Assembly: GCA_963920635.1 (NCBI GenBank)
Contig: OY987299.1
Span: 25,436,901-25,500,900, forward strand
Direction of reading: 5' to 3'
Length of the DNA: 64,000 nt
From: Pseudeuparius sepicola
Lineage: Eukaryota > Arthropoda > Insecta > Coleoptera > Anthribidae
The translations under genes were made by a program, and so were the position numbers. Below are positions 45,936 through 57,276 of the stretch, piece by piece; within the stretch, counting starts at the first letter, position 1, and each line of letters begins with the position of its first letter. The notes under the pieces are model-generated. The model worked only from the letters and a program-made list of their open reading frames with translations, searched no databases and was not told where the DNA came from.

Positions 45936-47632
45936 TACAACCATATTACAAGTTGGAAAGAACCGTCTATTAATCATTTCTCAATAAATGTTCCCAATTG
46001 TTTACAAACACGAAGAAGATGCCAAATGATTAATTCCGAAGTAATCAATCTCCAGATATTGTAACTGAATTTGCAAGTCACTTATTTCATTCGATTAGGT
46101 CTGCGTCTAAATCAGTTAAAAACTTCATCAATTTCTGTTATTGCGATTGTGATGCTTCTCATAAAAAATCATAAAGTTGAATGAGCGTTTATTCATTTAC
46201 CTTCGTTATAACTTTCATTTTTGTTATGATAAAAGCTCAATTGAGTTTCAGTCCACGGTTTTGCTGATAGCCTGCCATTTTTCATCTGTCTCGAGATTGT
46301 TTGGCAGCTTTGCTTTATTAATTATATCTAATAATAATTAGGTACAGATAAAATGCAAAAGTTACAAATTGTTGGAATAATTAATGAAGGTTTACAAAAG
46401 GAATATTAACAAAAAATAAATTTCTATTTAAATGCCATAAAAATATCGTAATTAGCCTCCAATCTACTAAGTTGGGAATCTAAAATTTTCAACTACAGCT
46501 TTCGAATTTTACAAAATAATTGTGCCATTTAAAGTGACAAAAAATTCCCTATGAACTATGTGTCAAAAATATTTTTCGCTTTCAAAATGGAACTGATTGA
46601 TGTCGACGATTTTCCTGAAATTCTTTCATTCGAGAATATAATCAGTAAAATTTGAAAAGGCTCCTAAACATTTTGGAGTTTCACTATAGTATTACTCTCT
46701 TGTTTAAAACAAGAATATTTTTCGTTATTACATTGATCGTCTATCTTTATCACGAGACCCACAAATTCGAGTTAAATAAATTTAGTATAAAATTTGAATA
46801 CCGAATTTTTCAAAAACGGAAAAAGATAATGCCACAAAGTTTAATATCATTTTGATTGCCTTGATGAGCAGATTTCAAAAATCCAATAATATACAGGGTG
46901 TTCCTTTTAAAAAAATTAAATTGCTATTGGTCCTACTTTTTTGGAACACCCTGTACACTAAACGGTCATGGCATAAAAAAGTATTCGCCGAACCATTGAT
47001 TTTGTTTTTTGAATCACCATTTTATCTTAAAAACAAAAAGTTAGGTGGGGGGTCAATTCTCAGTGAATAACCCTGTACAGTTTATAATATATCAGTGTTG
47101 TTACAGATTTCTGCGTATACAAAAATCTGTAGCAACCTCTGCAGGTTTAGTGTCAACAAGAGTTAACAAAGAATGAGATAGGCACCGTTAGAGTTTGAGT
47201 GTTACTGGTAGTAATTTTCTTGTGTAATTTAAAAACTAGGAGTATTGTGTGCGGAAACTCGCGAAAACTTCTTATGTAAATGCTAGTGATTGTGGTGTGA
47301 TTAAAACATTTTCTCAACGTGTTTCAAGTGCTATAACACATTTGAAGAATCAAGCCTGACAACCCCGATACTGCCAATAAAAGATAAGTATTTCTCATTT
47401 CATTAGATTAACTTTCAATAATTAGGTTGAACACTGACAATGAAATGCGTCAACATCGCTCCCTTTAGATGTTCCATGAAATCAGGTGTGTCAAGTTACT
47501 CGGGTGCTAAGTTTGATTTGCCCCACGTTTTAGACTTCGCCAAAAAACTTTTTTTCACGTTTTCCTTTTTAGTGTTCCTCCCTCATTGTGCGGTTAAAAT
47601 TTTTTACATCATGACTGAATCACCCTGTATAA
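45936..47632. other. Intergenic; small palindrome and an unplaced short ORF
   Basis: 46893-46955 is a 63-bp palindrome (TACAGGGTGTTCC and GGAACACCCTGTA), a minimal fold-back. An ORF at 47440-47727 shows no recognisable domain. The sequence 47100-47440 has no clear feature. Confidence 0.4.
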
Positions 47633-48818
47633 TACAGGGTGATTCACGTAAGTGGTTCATTAGAAGTTTACGGGGAAGGAGTGCGAATTTTGATTTGAAA
47701 TTTGGTTACTTATATAACAGGTTGTAAACTTTCTTTCTAAAATATTTTCAACTTCCGGTCACTTCCGGTTATACCGGAAGTCGATAGCAACTTTGTATAT
47801 TATTACACCATTTGATTCCCCATTAAATTCCAAATTTTTTTTCTGAATATAATGTGTACCCTATTCCTAACCCTTTTCGAAATATTCGCAAATTTTTGAT
47901 TTTTTTTAGTGTTCCAGCCATCAACCATAGTGATGATAACTTTGAAATTTATGAATCTGGAAATCTGAAATTTTGGACTGCCGTAGGCGAAAGTCAACTT
48001 TATTAAATGGTCTGTATGCCATTTCAAAATATTTTACAGGGTGTTCGGGAAAAAATTCCCAATATCAACGTCGAAAAATTGAAAAATCTAATTTTTTTCG
48101 AATGGAACCCATATTTTTTTATTGCACTATTGAAATGCTTGTGAAAAGACAGTTCAAAAAGATATAACACACTATATGTCTAAATGAAGAGGTTGGCCGC
48201 CTATTAGAAAAGGTCCGTTGTTTTTTAATATGGAGCAGCAAAAATACGTATTTTGCGTAATAACGAAGAAACCGCTTCATTTAGACATATAGTGTTTTAT
48301 ATCTTTTTGAATAAATATGGGTTCCATTTGAAAAAAATGAGATTTTTTAATTTTTCGATGTTGATATTGGGAATTTTTTCCCGGACACCCTGTACAATAT
48401 TTTGAAATGGCATACAGACCATTTAATAAAGTTGACTTTCGCCTACGACAGTCCAAAATATCAGTTCTCCAGATTCATAAATTTCAAAGTTATCATCACT
48501 ACGGTCGATGGCTGCAACACTCAAAAAAATCTAAAATTTGCGAATATCTCGTAAAGGGTTAGGAATAGGGTACACATTATATCCAGAAAAAAGATTTGGA
48601 ATTTAATATGGAACCAAATGGTGTAATAATAAATAGGGTGTTCTATTTGAAATAACAAAGTTGCTATCGACTTCCGGTATAACCGGAACTGATCGGAAGT
48701 TGAAAATATTTTAGAAAGAAAGTTTACAACCTGTTATATAAGTAACCAAAATTTCAAATCAAAATTCGCACACCTTCCCCGTAAACTTCTAATGAACCGC
48801 TTCGTGAATCACCCTGTA
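47633..48818. mobile_element. Palindromic element with ~590-bp arms
   Basis: Ends TACAGGGTGATTCACGTAAG and its inverse; nearly the whole element is two inverted arms, each containing a second TACAGGGTGTTCGGGAAAA-type end (about 48038 and 48395). Immediately left is another CACCCTGTA (47621-47629), so two element ends lie head to head. Confidence 0.87.
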
Positions 48819-48984
48819 TATCCATTTACTGCGCAATATGTGACTAAATCTAACTAAAGAAGAAACGGTTAAGTTTAATGAAAACAGATTACCCGATTAC
48901 CCGTCTTCATGCACCTGCTCCGGCCTGCCGCCTTTTTGAGTTTCGCAGAATCCGGCGACCGCAGAAAAAAAAACGTAATCACAT

Positions 48985-49190
48985 CCAAAGCGGCAAAATT
49001 ATATCCCGTGGCAAAGCGGCTGGCTCCTTTGAAACCCCAGAAACGTATTTATAGACATTTTAGGGCTTTTATCTGCACAGGCACAATCTGGCGTATTCTT
49101 ATTCTGGAGCGTAAATCTAATTTGGAGGGGGTCGGCCCGGCCCGAATTTTCGCAACAACGGAAAAGTGTACATCCACTGCCTGATATAAT
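48985..49190. repeat. Dispersed repeat D2, copy 2
   Basis: Inverse match of 34780-34920, extending further on both sides. 48819-48984 and 49191-49440 hold nothing recognised. Confidence 0.55.
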
Positions 49191-49440
49191 TTCATTTCGT
49201 CGCCTGCCGTAGGCACCTTTTTTGTGCCGAATCTGGTTTGTACCCAGACGAACGTGGTGTCCTACATTTTGTTCTCGAAAGCTACATTAATAAAGAAGCC
49301 GCAATATACAAGAAAACAGTGGCGTATTTATAACTATAACAATTTTTATAGGCCAAAATTAACGATTTTTTTAGAAAAAAACTGATGACGGATTCTTGTT
49401 TAGGATCACTTAAAACCACCTTGCATTCATTGTCCAAATG

Positions 49441-50240
49441 TACAGGGTGTCTGAGAAAAAAATATAATTTTTTATTTATTGTTTTAAACATTATCTAATG
49501 GTTACAAGGTTACATTTCTTTAAATGGGGAAACTATACGACATGCAAATTTGAATCTTATCCGTTTCAATTAACCCGCACGGAATTCCCTTATACACTTT
49601 TCAGTACGCCTACGATTATTTATTATCAAATTTCTTCCGAGTTACCTTTGACAAGCCGCTAAAGTACTGTCACGAAGTTCTGGTCAAGTCTGGGGTCTTC
49701 TAGCATACACTTTATTTTTTATTGTTTCTCAAACGAAGAAATCAAGTGGCGTGAGATCAGGCGATCATGGTGGCCAATGCAAAAGAGGACTTCTTCGTCC
49801 AATCCAACGATTAGGAAAATCATCATCTTCATCATTTTCATTAAAAAAGTAGGTATGGTCCAATAATCTTCTACTTTGAAAATTTTTGACGAATATTGTC
49901 GTTTACATCAAGGGGGATTATCTACGCTCCTCATGCGGATATTTTGTGATGATACAATACCGTTTGTGGTAAACGTTGCTCGTCAGTGTACAAAATATTA
50001 AAAAAAAATAGGATTCTCTAGGTACATTCCTTGGAGCCATAAACAGTATTCCAATCTTATATTAGTATCTCCAGCTTCAAGTGTATGAAGAAATTTTGGA
50101 TTAAAAGGGTTCTTTCCGCTTTTTAAACATTTCCATATCTGACTTTTAGAAATATTTAAGTTGTCTAAGGCTCGAATTTTGATTGTTATTGAAATAATCA
50201 ATAATGATTTGATTTCCTCTTCGCTCCCGTTCACGATGCA
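49441..50240 (-). pseudogene. Dead mariner-type transposase
   Basis: On the minus strand: ALDNLNISKSQIWKCLKSG (HTH), TNIRLEYCLW, and FFNILYTDEQ (first catalytic Asp). After stops and shifts come FPNRWIGRRSPLL, WPP, stop, SPDLTPLDFFV (third catalytic block) and ETIKNKVYARRPQT. An end-like TACAGGGTGTCTGAG lies at 49440. Many stops show it has long been inactive; same superfamily as the copy at 40453. Confidence 0.8.
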
Positions 50241-51541
50241 AGTTTGGAAGTTTTTTAATAGTTCAATATTGGCATATTCTTCCGTGATCTACAAAAAATA
50301 TGCCATGTTTAAGTATTATTTTAAAACAGTAGGATGGTGTTTGTTTTCGTTTTCTTTATTAGTGGGGCATTTTTGGGATGCTTCGATTAAGTTTACCCAA
50401 TCTTCAAATATTTCCAAAGAATTCCTGATTTTTGGTTGAAAATAAAAATAATGTTTCCAACTTTAAGGTTCTGTTAGTCGACGATGTAAATTAAGAAAAC
50501 TTATGACATTGGGGTTTCAGGGAGTGCTGAATAAAGCTACGTTGCCAGATTTCCGATAAAGAAATCCCTAATAGCACTTTTCAAAAAATCGCATCGAAAA
50601 AATCACAGCAGGCCGTGCGATAGTGTTGCTACCATGACAATTTTACAAGGGTGCTCGGGATCAAATCTGAACACCTTGTAGGTATATCTCTGTTTTAACA
50701 ATGTCGCATTTTTTAATATTTTTTATATTTAATATTTAACCCAATTTTCTAAGTGTTGTAAATCCTAGGTGTCTTAAAAATTAAAACTTTAGGTTATAAT
50801 TAATTGCCTAAGAATACAATCCTGAAATATTTTATCGTACCTATGAGTACTTAAGTTCCGCCCTCATCGCCCGCACATGGGAAATTTTTTAATTAATCGA
50901 TTTAACCTCGGGTTTAAGCAATATTTGATGTTGTTTTTGTCAAAAAAATTATGAAAAATGACGTGTTCAAAAGCAGTCATACCATTTTCTTTATCTGTCA
51001 AATATGACATTTTTTAAACTACCTACATAAACTTTGCATCTAACTTAAGGAATAAGTTTAGGTAGATTTACTAACATTCGTTTTAACGAAATAATATTTC
51101 GTTATAGAACTTCCCGAAATTTAATTTTCTAAAGTTAGAAACAAACTTTCCTGAACATTTTGTTATTTATTTGGACTATCATTGTTTTCTCGTGGGTTCT
51201 TCATCTTCATACCTGTGTTTCGAAAAACTAAAAAAAAATACTTTCTAGAGAACCTAAATCTCATGGTGTCAAAAAAATGACAAATTTCACAAATAAAGCA
51301 AATCACGTGGTTGCTTTTAAACACGTCATTTGAAATCATTTCTTAAACAAAAAGTATAGCCTACATCATCAACATCTTCTTAAATCGAAAAATAAAACAT
51401 TTCCCATAGATGCCACCTTCATGTGTGTGTTACAGTGTATAGGAATAATGTAAAGTCTGTTTTTTCATGTTAAAACACTCAAAAATTTAAGTACTCTGCG
51501 GGATTTTAATATGTATATGTTAATAGGTATATGTTCCTGAT
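50241..51541. other. Intergenic; weak inverted arms at 50935-51010 / 51290-51365
   Basis: TGACGTGTTCAAAAGCA near 50958 and an inverse TGCTTTTAAACACGTCA near 51315 suggest an eroded palindromic element. No ORF is supported. Confidence 0.4.
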
Positions 51542-51870
51542 ATACTCAAATTATTTTAAGAAGTCCTTACTGGGACTGTCAATTGGTAATTTCGATATCC
51601 TAAGTTGGCATCAATGCAGCAAAAAATGCAACCGGGTCATAAGTTCAGGTCAGTAACGAGCCCATTTGCACTAATAACACGAAAAGTTACAAGAACAAGA
51701 ACAACACAGATAAAGGTAAAACTCGGGAAACGTAGAAAACCCGCGAATATTTTCATTGCAGGATATTTGAACCAGTTCGAACAATCTGGAAAACCTTCAC
51801 TGTCACTTTGACACACCGAAGCTAAATTTGCCTGAGTCCGCCCATAGACGCTGCCAAAAGCAGCTGATTA

Positions 51871-52828
51871 GGGGAGAGTCGGGTATCTAATATCGGACAG
51901 TGGGTAGTATCGGACAACAGCATCGTCTCAATTTCCCTAATAGATGGCGATCCGAATTTGTCAGAAAATGCTTTATTAGAATTGCCGTAGACACATATGT
52001 TCAGTATGAGGCCGAGCTTTGAGGGGTACACGTCGTGTGCTTTATTTTTTATTTTTTTGCCCAAAACAAATTTCCCGGACATAAAATTTACCAGTCTATA
52101 TTTTATATAAACGTTAAGTTCTTTTAAAATGTTCATATTATATAACATTTGTTGGTTATTTTGGAATGTAAAAATGGTTTTATGGAAATTATCGGAGGGT
52201 CTTAAAAAATAAGTTGGCCACTTTCTTCCAACGGTGCTGTTCGGGTAGTATCGGACACACATATTTCGGGTGATATCGGATAAACTGAAATTTTAACTGA
52301 ACATTCTTATTTTCATATTAACTTTAAAAAATGTCCAAGAACACAAAAGGAAAAAGAAAAATTGACCAACTAGAGGATTACATTGGAAAAAAATAAAAAT
52401 GTAAAGGACAACAAATATAGCAAAGATAATGTGCTCTGAACAGCAACAAGAAGCAACGGAGTGTATCATCTGTGGTGAAGACTTCGTCGCAAATTAGATA
52501 CAATGCATCTAGTGCCATGGTTGGACCCATAAAAATTGTTCTGGGGCAGAAAAAGATCAGGTTTATTATAAATGCGGCATCTGTAAGGGGAATTAATTCA
52601 TGTCCGGTACAACCCGACGCGCGTTTTCAGAAAATTACAAAAAGAGGACCACTTTTATTTTTAACGAGTGGAGTTTTTGTTTAAGTTTTTTTGTTTGATT
52701 TTATTATGTATTCTATTCTGCAAAGAGTACTTATAGTTTATTTTAAGCAAAAATATGTTAATATATCATTTTTTGATAAAAATTATTTCAATTTTTCGAA
52801 ATGTGTCCGATATTACCCGACTCTCCCC
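51871..52828 (+). mobile_element. 958-bp pogo/Tigger-type element with exact TA duplication
   Basis: Ends GGGGAGAGTCGGGTA and the exact inverse TACCCGACTCTCCCC, with ATATCGGACA just inside both. TA is present at 51869-51870 and 52829-52830. The intact host MITE at 39140 shows the unoccupied site with a single TA, proving the duplication. Subterminal GGGTAGTATCGGACA motifs recur at about 51904 and 52244, typical binding sites for a transposase. Confidence 0.85.
52460..52605 (+). pseudogene. C-terminal C4HC3-type zinc finger relic of a pogo/Tigger transposase
   Basis: One frame reads ECIICGEDFVAN, stop, IQCI, stop, CHGWTHKNC, then YYKCGICKG. The Cys/His spacing (C-x2-C, C-x2-C, H-x2-C, C-x2-C) is intact; both stops are TAG, and at the first (before IQC) Trp (TGG) is expected. 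PHD-like fingers of this shape follow the DDE domain in insect pogo/Tigger-like transposases. The HTH and catalytic domains are not recognisable, so the copy was internally deleted. Confidence 0.6.
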
Positions 52829-53030
52829 TATACCAAAATACCAAAATGAAAAGTGTTTCTATGACGTTTGAAATTATTATTAAAATGAGTTGTAGTCATA
52901 GTTATTTTTATTTATAGCGGTATAATCGAGAATGCAATAGGGTTTTTATCTTATTATGTTCTTTTTTTCGTATCACTTGGGTAACTTTTCACATCATAAA
53001 TCAATGAGTGACGTCATTAACTGGTTGAGA

Positions 53031-53544
53031 CGCATATTATTTAATAATATATTATTATATAGACGCATATTATTTAATAATAATTGATAAATAATAAATG
53101 CCAAAAAGTACAGATTTCGAGAAATCTATTTTTTACGTAGCTAATGTCCAATTATAAGTAGATAGTATAACACTGATAGTAGTTATTTGTGTACGTATCA
53201 AGGCACTGAAGTTAATTTTTTTATAACAAATGCGGAATTTAAACCGCTTGAGTTATAAAAAGGAAGTTCAGTGGCGAAGGGCACATTATACTTTTTTTGA
53301 AATCGGAAAATTACCGGATAATTGCAAACACATAAGAGCGCAAGCCTACGAAAAAGGAAAATGCGAGAAACAAATTTTTGTCGGAGTTTAAAACGTAATT
53401 CGAAATTAGTGAACACACCTGTTGCAATAAATGAACAGATTATAGTTTGTAGCTTTTAATCTGTTTTAATCTCTACGAAGAAGACTGAGTGTCGGGAACG
53501 CTCAGGTATATGTTGCATGTTTATAGGGTATTCACGTTTTCTAG
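53031..53544. other. Intergenic, no gene seen
   Basis: Contains TTATTTAATAATATATTA-type AT repeats at 53035-53080. Short ORFs have no recognised motif. Confidence 0.35.
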
Positions 53545-54009
53545 TTAAGTGTAATCCCCTTTTTGAACGTAAATCCCGGTCATGAATTTTAATTCAAAGT
53601 CAACTTTGTATTCTGCACTGACAGTACACTCGTTCGCCGATAAAGGCATTATACTATACTTTGTCTCTTTAAAGTTGTCGATGGGAGAGTCCTGTATAAC
53701 AGCCGTCAACGGGTATTGGATTTGCTCGCAGGATTTACCATGGGTAAAATGCAACTCTATATGTAGTATGGTGACGTTGCATTTTAAGTCGGTTTCTGCA
53801 TAAGTATAATATAAATCCGCTAATAATCCTAGGGTGTTATTTTTTCCATTAAAAATATATAAAAAATTGCCACTTTCGTGGCAATGCCAAACCAGTAAGT
53901 ACTCGGCAAATGATGACCTGTTCAATTTCCCCAGCCTTCTTAGATTTTTAGGGGTGTTAACACGAAAAACCAGACACAGTGTAGGAGTACTTACCTCAGA
54001 AGTAACCAT
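53545..54009 (-). CDS. Hypothetical 154-aa ORF
   Basis: The longest unexplained frame outside recognised elements. It starts MVTSEVSTPTLC and contains many hydrophobic-alternating stretches suggestive of beta strands (NFLYIFNGKNN, DLKCNVTILHIELHF, AEYKVDFELKF). I recognise no domain. GAG|GTAAGT five codons in could be a splice donor, in which case the ORF is partly intronic. It lies downstream of, and on the same strand as, the frame interrupted by the piggyBac. It could also be chance. Confidence 0.3.
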   Translation of the reverse strand: MVTSEVSTPTLCLVFRVNTPKNLRRLGKLNRSSFAEYLLVWHCHESGNFLYIFNGKNNTLGLLADLYYTYAETDLKCNVTILHIELHFTHGKSCEQIQYPLTAVIQDSPIDNFKETKYSIMPLSANECTVSAEYKVDFELKFMTGIYVQKGDYT

Positions 54010-54397
54010 ATTAGACCGGGAGATAGTGACTGATTTTTGGACGTGATTTTACTCAGTATGCCTTGCAAAGGGCATTATGTGGCACATATTCTCACAATAA
54101 TAAGGAATGAATCAGAGAGTCATCCTGGGTTCTTCATGTGAAAAACTGAGTTTTCAATTATATGATTTTAGACCAGGCTGCCATCTGCTTTATAATGAAG
54201 TTCAAAATAGAAAATTCCTCGGAAAACCATAGGTATACCGTTAGGGTGGGTCCAAAGGGCTATTATTGCCACGTGATCTTGTATTTCAATAATTAATTTT
54301 TCCATGTTTCTGAACAGGCTGCCAATGAGAAGTATGCAAGTTCTTAAACGAGTTATTCGATGTAAAGTGTACTTGGACATGCGCAAACGGTATGCAA

Positions 54398-56882
54398 CCC
54401 TTAACTGCCCGAATTTTTATTTTTTTTGAAAAAATATTTGTTTCTTGTTGAAACCTGGTCAGAATTAGTTTAGAAGCTTATTTCCAAAATAATTTTTGAA
54501 AAAATATTTTAATTTTTTGAAAAAAACACTGTTGCATATACGCAACACTAGGCACTTAAGAGATCAAAAATGTAATAACAACACACTGTTTTAAAGTTTT
54601 TATTATTAGTAAAGAAACGTTAAAAATATTTATTTTTGGTGAAAATCTACATTACAATCAATGCATACGCCGACACCACATTTTTTGCACATAGTTCTAA
54701 CTATGGAATGACATCCTTGATTTGAACACCTCCAACTTTTTTTGTTAGGAATATAGATCAAGAAATGATCCATACGTTCATATCGAACGTTGTCGTTTAT
54801 TCTGTTACTTGAACTACTTAGCAAACCTGAAGATGGACGTCCCGGTCCTTTTGCTGCTGTTCCATACCTCATGAGATACGTAATGGCAATTTCCCTACGA
54901 AATGCAAGTTGCGGAGTGGTATTTCCGGCTCTATTGTATATGTACCAGGCATTCTCTATGGACACGTCCACCATCCAAGTGAACAGGCACCACCACCACT
55001 TTTTAGAGCGGATAGCAATCCTATATCTAGCTATGTTTTGATCCATTAGATCTTTCCCTCCCATGGAATTGTTATATCTGCCAATTAAATGTGGTCGTGG
55101 CACATGCACGACTTTTTTTTCTTTTTGCGAGAACCTTTTTACGCGTGTTATAGGTTCAGTACCATAGCATGTTGACGCCATAGATACCACGTTATTGTCC
55201 ATCCATTTGACATATAAAATGCCACTCTCCCGGTCCAATATATAATGGTAGTCACCTCGATTTGCATTTTTTGACAATTCATTCTTTGAGGGCAAAGGAA
55301 TTTCTTTGGGTAAACGATTTTCCCTTATAGTTCCTGTACACCAAATATCAACTTCGCGCATTCCTTGCAGCAAATTGGCACTGGTGAACAAATTATCTGT
55401 GTACAACTTATACGGAAAATATTCCTTGATTTGATGAAGTTCTTCAATCATCATTACTAACGGAGCTGTGGATTTTCCATAACGAATTTCAGCGTCTTCG
55501 TTGCTTCGAGGATTTTTGCCTTGATAAATATCAAAATTTATCAAATATCCACCACGAGTATTTAGCGACCACATTTTATAACCAAAGCGGATTGGTTTGC
55601 CCCGTATGAATTGTTTACAGCTATGCCTGCCGAAGTATTTCACCATGGACTCATCATAATTTATCTCTTCCTCTGGTGTAAAATGTTCCAAAAATCGTGC
55701 CTTCAATTTGTCCATCAACGGACGAATTTTCCATGCTTTATCCATTTGATCTGGACGGTTGTTGTCTGCTAAGTGAAGAAATTGTAAAACTTGTTCAAAT
55801 CTATTTCTTCTCATGGCGTTTTTAACCATAGCATGTTCCATATCTGGTTTGGAGTCCCAATAAAATCGACGCCCGGGTTTGGGGTTATAGCCACTAAGAA
55901 TAAAAATTCCAAATGCGCATTTTATTTCATCCAGAGTTATATGCGGATCTTGATAATTCTTGAATAATGCATACTTTCTTGTTTCGCCTACAATGTAGCT
56001 ATAAATGTCTTCAGTCCAAAACCGCTCGAATAATTCTGTAGGGGACAATTCACTATACCTCGAAAAATCTGGAATTTTCAAGTCATTTTCCTTACTTTGA
56101 AGGTCGCCTTTTGTCCATGAGTACTTTTTTGTTTTCTTTTTCTGTCGCTTTCTAGATATTTTCTGTGAATGATCGTCTTCTTCGCACACTTCAGCAATTT
56201 CATCAGCTGATCCAATTCTTTGATTATTGGCTAATTTCAGTTCCGCTTGTGCCCGAAGTTGTCGACCGGAAAGATGATTTAGATCCCCATCGCCATCTTC
56301 ATCCCCAGAATCTTCATCAGTTAGGGCGCTGACTTCAGGAGGCTCCACATAAATATTTTCTATGTCAATGGTATCATCTGCATAAACCATCTCCAATGCT
56401 TCCTGGAGCGAAAACCCCCTTCTAAAACAAGAATCTAAAATTACCGATAAATGGTCAAAACTACAACGTATAGTAGTGTATTATCCTAGCGTTGCATTTA
56501 AGCAACACACGTGTTTATACCAACGTCTTTTGAAATGTAATAAACCTAACCTCAAAATCGTAGGCTTGACATATTAGTACATTCATAATAAACATGTAAA
56601 TGCTAAAATACTATCAAATTTTATATAATAAAATGTATAAATTTTACTTACTCAAACTGCACGTCCATATTTCTCTAATTTTAAAACATTAGCACACAAA
56701 ACCACTATTTTGAAGAACACAGTCTAGAAAACTGTTACAAAAGAATGGAGGTTTGTTTCTCAAGGCCTTCTATTAAGATATAGTTGCGCCATCTATCCGC
56801 CAAAGGGAAAAGTTTTTCCGTTGCAGCCTGGTTTACAACCCCCAATTTACGTTGCATATGTGCAACGCTAGGCGTTAAAGGG
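54398..56882 (-). mobile_element. piggyBac element, ~2.5 kb
   Basis: The right end is TTAA (56883-56886) then, reading inward, CCCTTTAACGCCTAGCG. The left end aligns as CCCTTAACTGCC at 54398, but the adjacent four bases are GCAA rather than TTAA, or the TTAA at 54401 is the target and the end is eroded. Subterminal inverted motifs around GTTGCATAT..GCAAC(G/A)CTAGGC occur at about 54530, 56490 and 56850. The element carries a complete transposase frame. Confidence 0.85.
54630..56396 (-). CDS. piggyBac transposase, full length (588 codons from TTG; first ATG two codons later)
   Basis: Uninterrupted frame. An acidic N-terminus (residues 20-40) and a basic patch (SRKRQKKKTKK, residues 81-91) lead into the DDE_Tnp_1_7 fold. 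Catalytic acidic residues are seen at YDES (D248), YTDNLFTS (D334) and GGKDLMDQ (D449, D452). The C-terminus (residues 556-585) is a Cys/His-rich finger with CSNQGC, MCKKCG and CIDC, which binds terminal repeats in this family. The listed start is TTG; ATG follows at 56390. Upstream the frame stays open as RRGFSLQEALEM, a normal piggyBac N-terminus, after a CTTGTTTTAG that could be a splice acceptor, so a short upstream exon is likely. Length and motifs are those of an active enzyme that excises precisely at TTAA. Confidence 0.95.
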   Translation of the reverse strand: MEMVYADDTIDIENIYVEPPEVSALTDEDSGDEDGDGDLNHLSGRQLRAQAELKLANNQRIGSADEIAEVCEEDDHSQKISRKRQKKKTKKYSWTKGDLQSKENDLKIPDFSRYSELSPTELFERFWTEDIYSYIVGETRKYALFKNYQDPHITLDEIKCAFGIFILSGYNPKPGRRFYWDSKPDMEHAMVKNAMRRNRFEQVLQFLHLADNNRPDQMDKAWKIRPLMDKLKARFLEHFTPEEEINYDESMVKYFGRHSCKQFIRGKPIRFGYKMWSLNTRGGYLINFDIYQGKNPRSNEDAEIRYGKSTAPLVMMIEELHQIKEYFPYKLYTDNLFTSANLLQGMREVDIWCTGTIRENRLPKEIPLPSKNELSKNANRGDYHYILDRESGILYVKWMDNNVVSMASTCYGTEPITRVKRFSQKEKKVVHVPRPHLIGRYNNSMGGKDLMDQNIARYRIAIRSKKWWWCLFTWMVDVSIENAWYIYNRAGNTTPQLAFRREIAITYLMRYGTAAKGPGRPSSGLLSSSSNRINDNVRYERMDHFLIYIPNKKSWRCSNQGCHSIVRTMCKKCGVGVCIDCNVDFHQK

Positions 56883-57276
56883 TTAAATCATGTGAGTGTA
56901 AGATACAGTTTAGCAAATTACACATAAAGCTATCAAATAGCAATTCCATGAAACTAAATGTGTCCAGAGATATTGCAGAGTTTTTTGCACTGTTCCGAAG
57001 CAAACCAGAAGTAATACCAAAGTCTAGAGAATAGTATTCTCTATTCTTTGGTAATACGCTCCATCTAAGCGGACTAAAACGTTTCAATATTGCAACAGTT
57101 TTCTGTAACGTCACTCGCTGTAATAAGGAAACCGATTTTCCCTCCTCCATTTTCGCCAAGTAGGTAATCTTAACGTATTGCGACACAACAGCTCGGTTCT
57201 GCATACAGCGAAAATGGAAGTTTAAACGATCGCCGTTGTGTACCCGGTAACTCATCTCTAAATTCGATACCGGCAC

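Larger units (their letters stand above)
51543..53030 (+). mobile_element. 631-bp MITE, copy 3, interrupted by a pogo-type element and 3' truncated
   Basis: 51543-51870 and 52829-53030 match 17203-17833 in order; the last ~100 bp is missing. The 958-bp insertion lies between. Confidence 0.85.
54168..57276 (-). pseudogene. 208-codon frame split by the piggyBac insertion (hypothetical)
   Basis: Minus-strand frames 57276-56883 and 54400-54168 become one frame of 208 codons if the piggyBac and one TTAA (54401-54404 / 56883-56886) are removed. The first part starts MPVSNLEMSYRVHNG; the second ends FYFELHYKADGSLV. No domain is recognised, and an internal near-palindrome (ACCAAAGAATAGAGAAT and inverse, about 57015-57055) argues against coding. 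In-frame rejoining has a one-in-three chance of being accidental. Confidence 0.25.
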
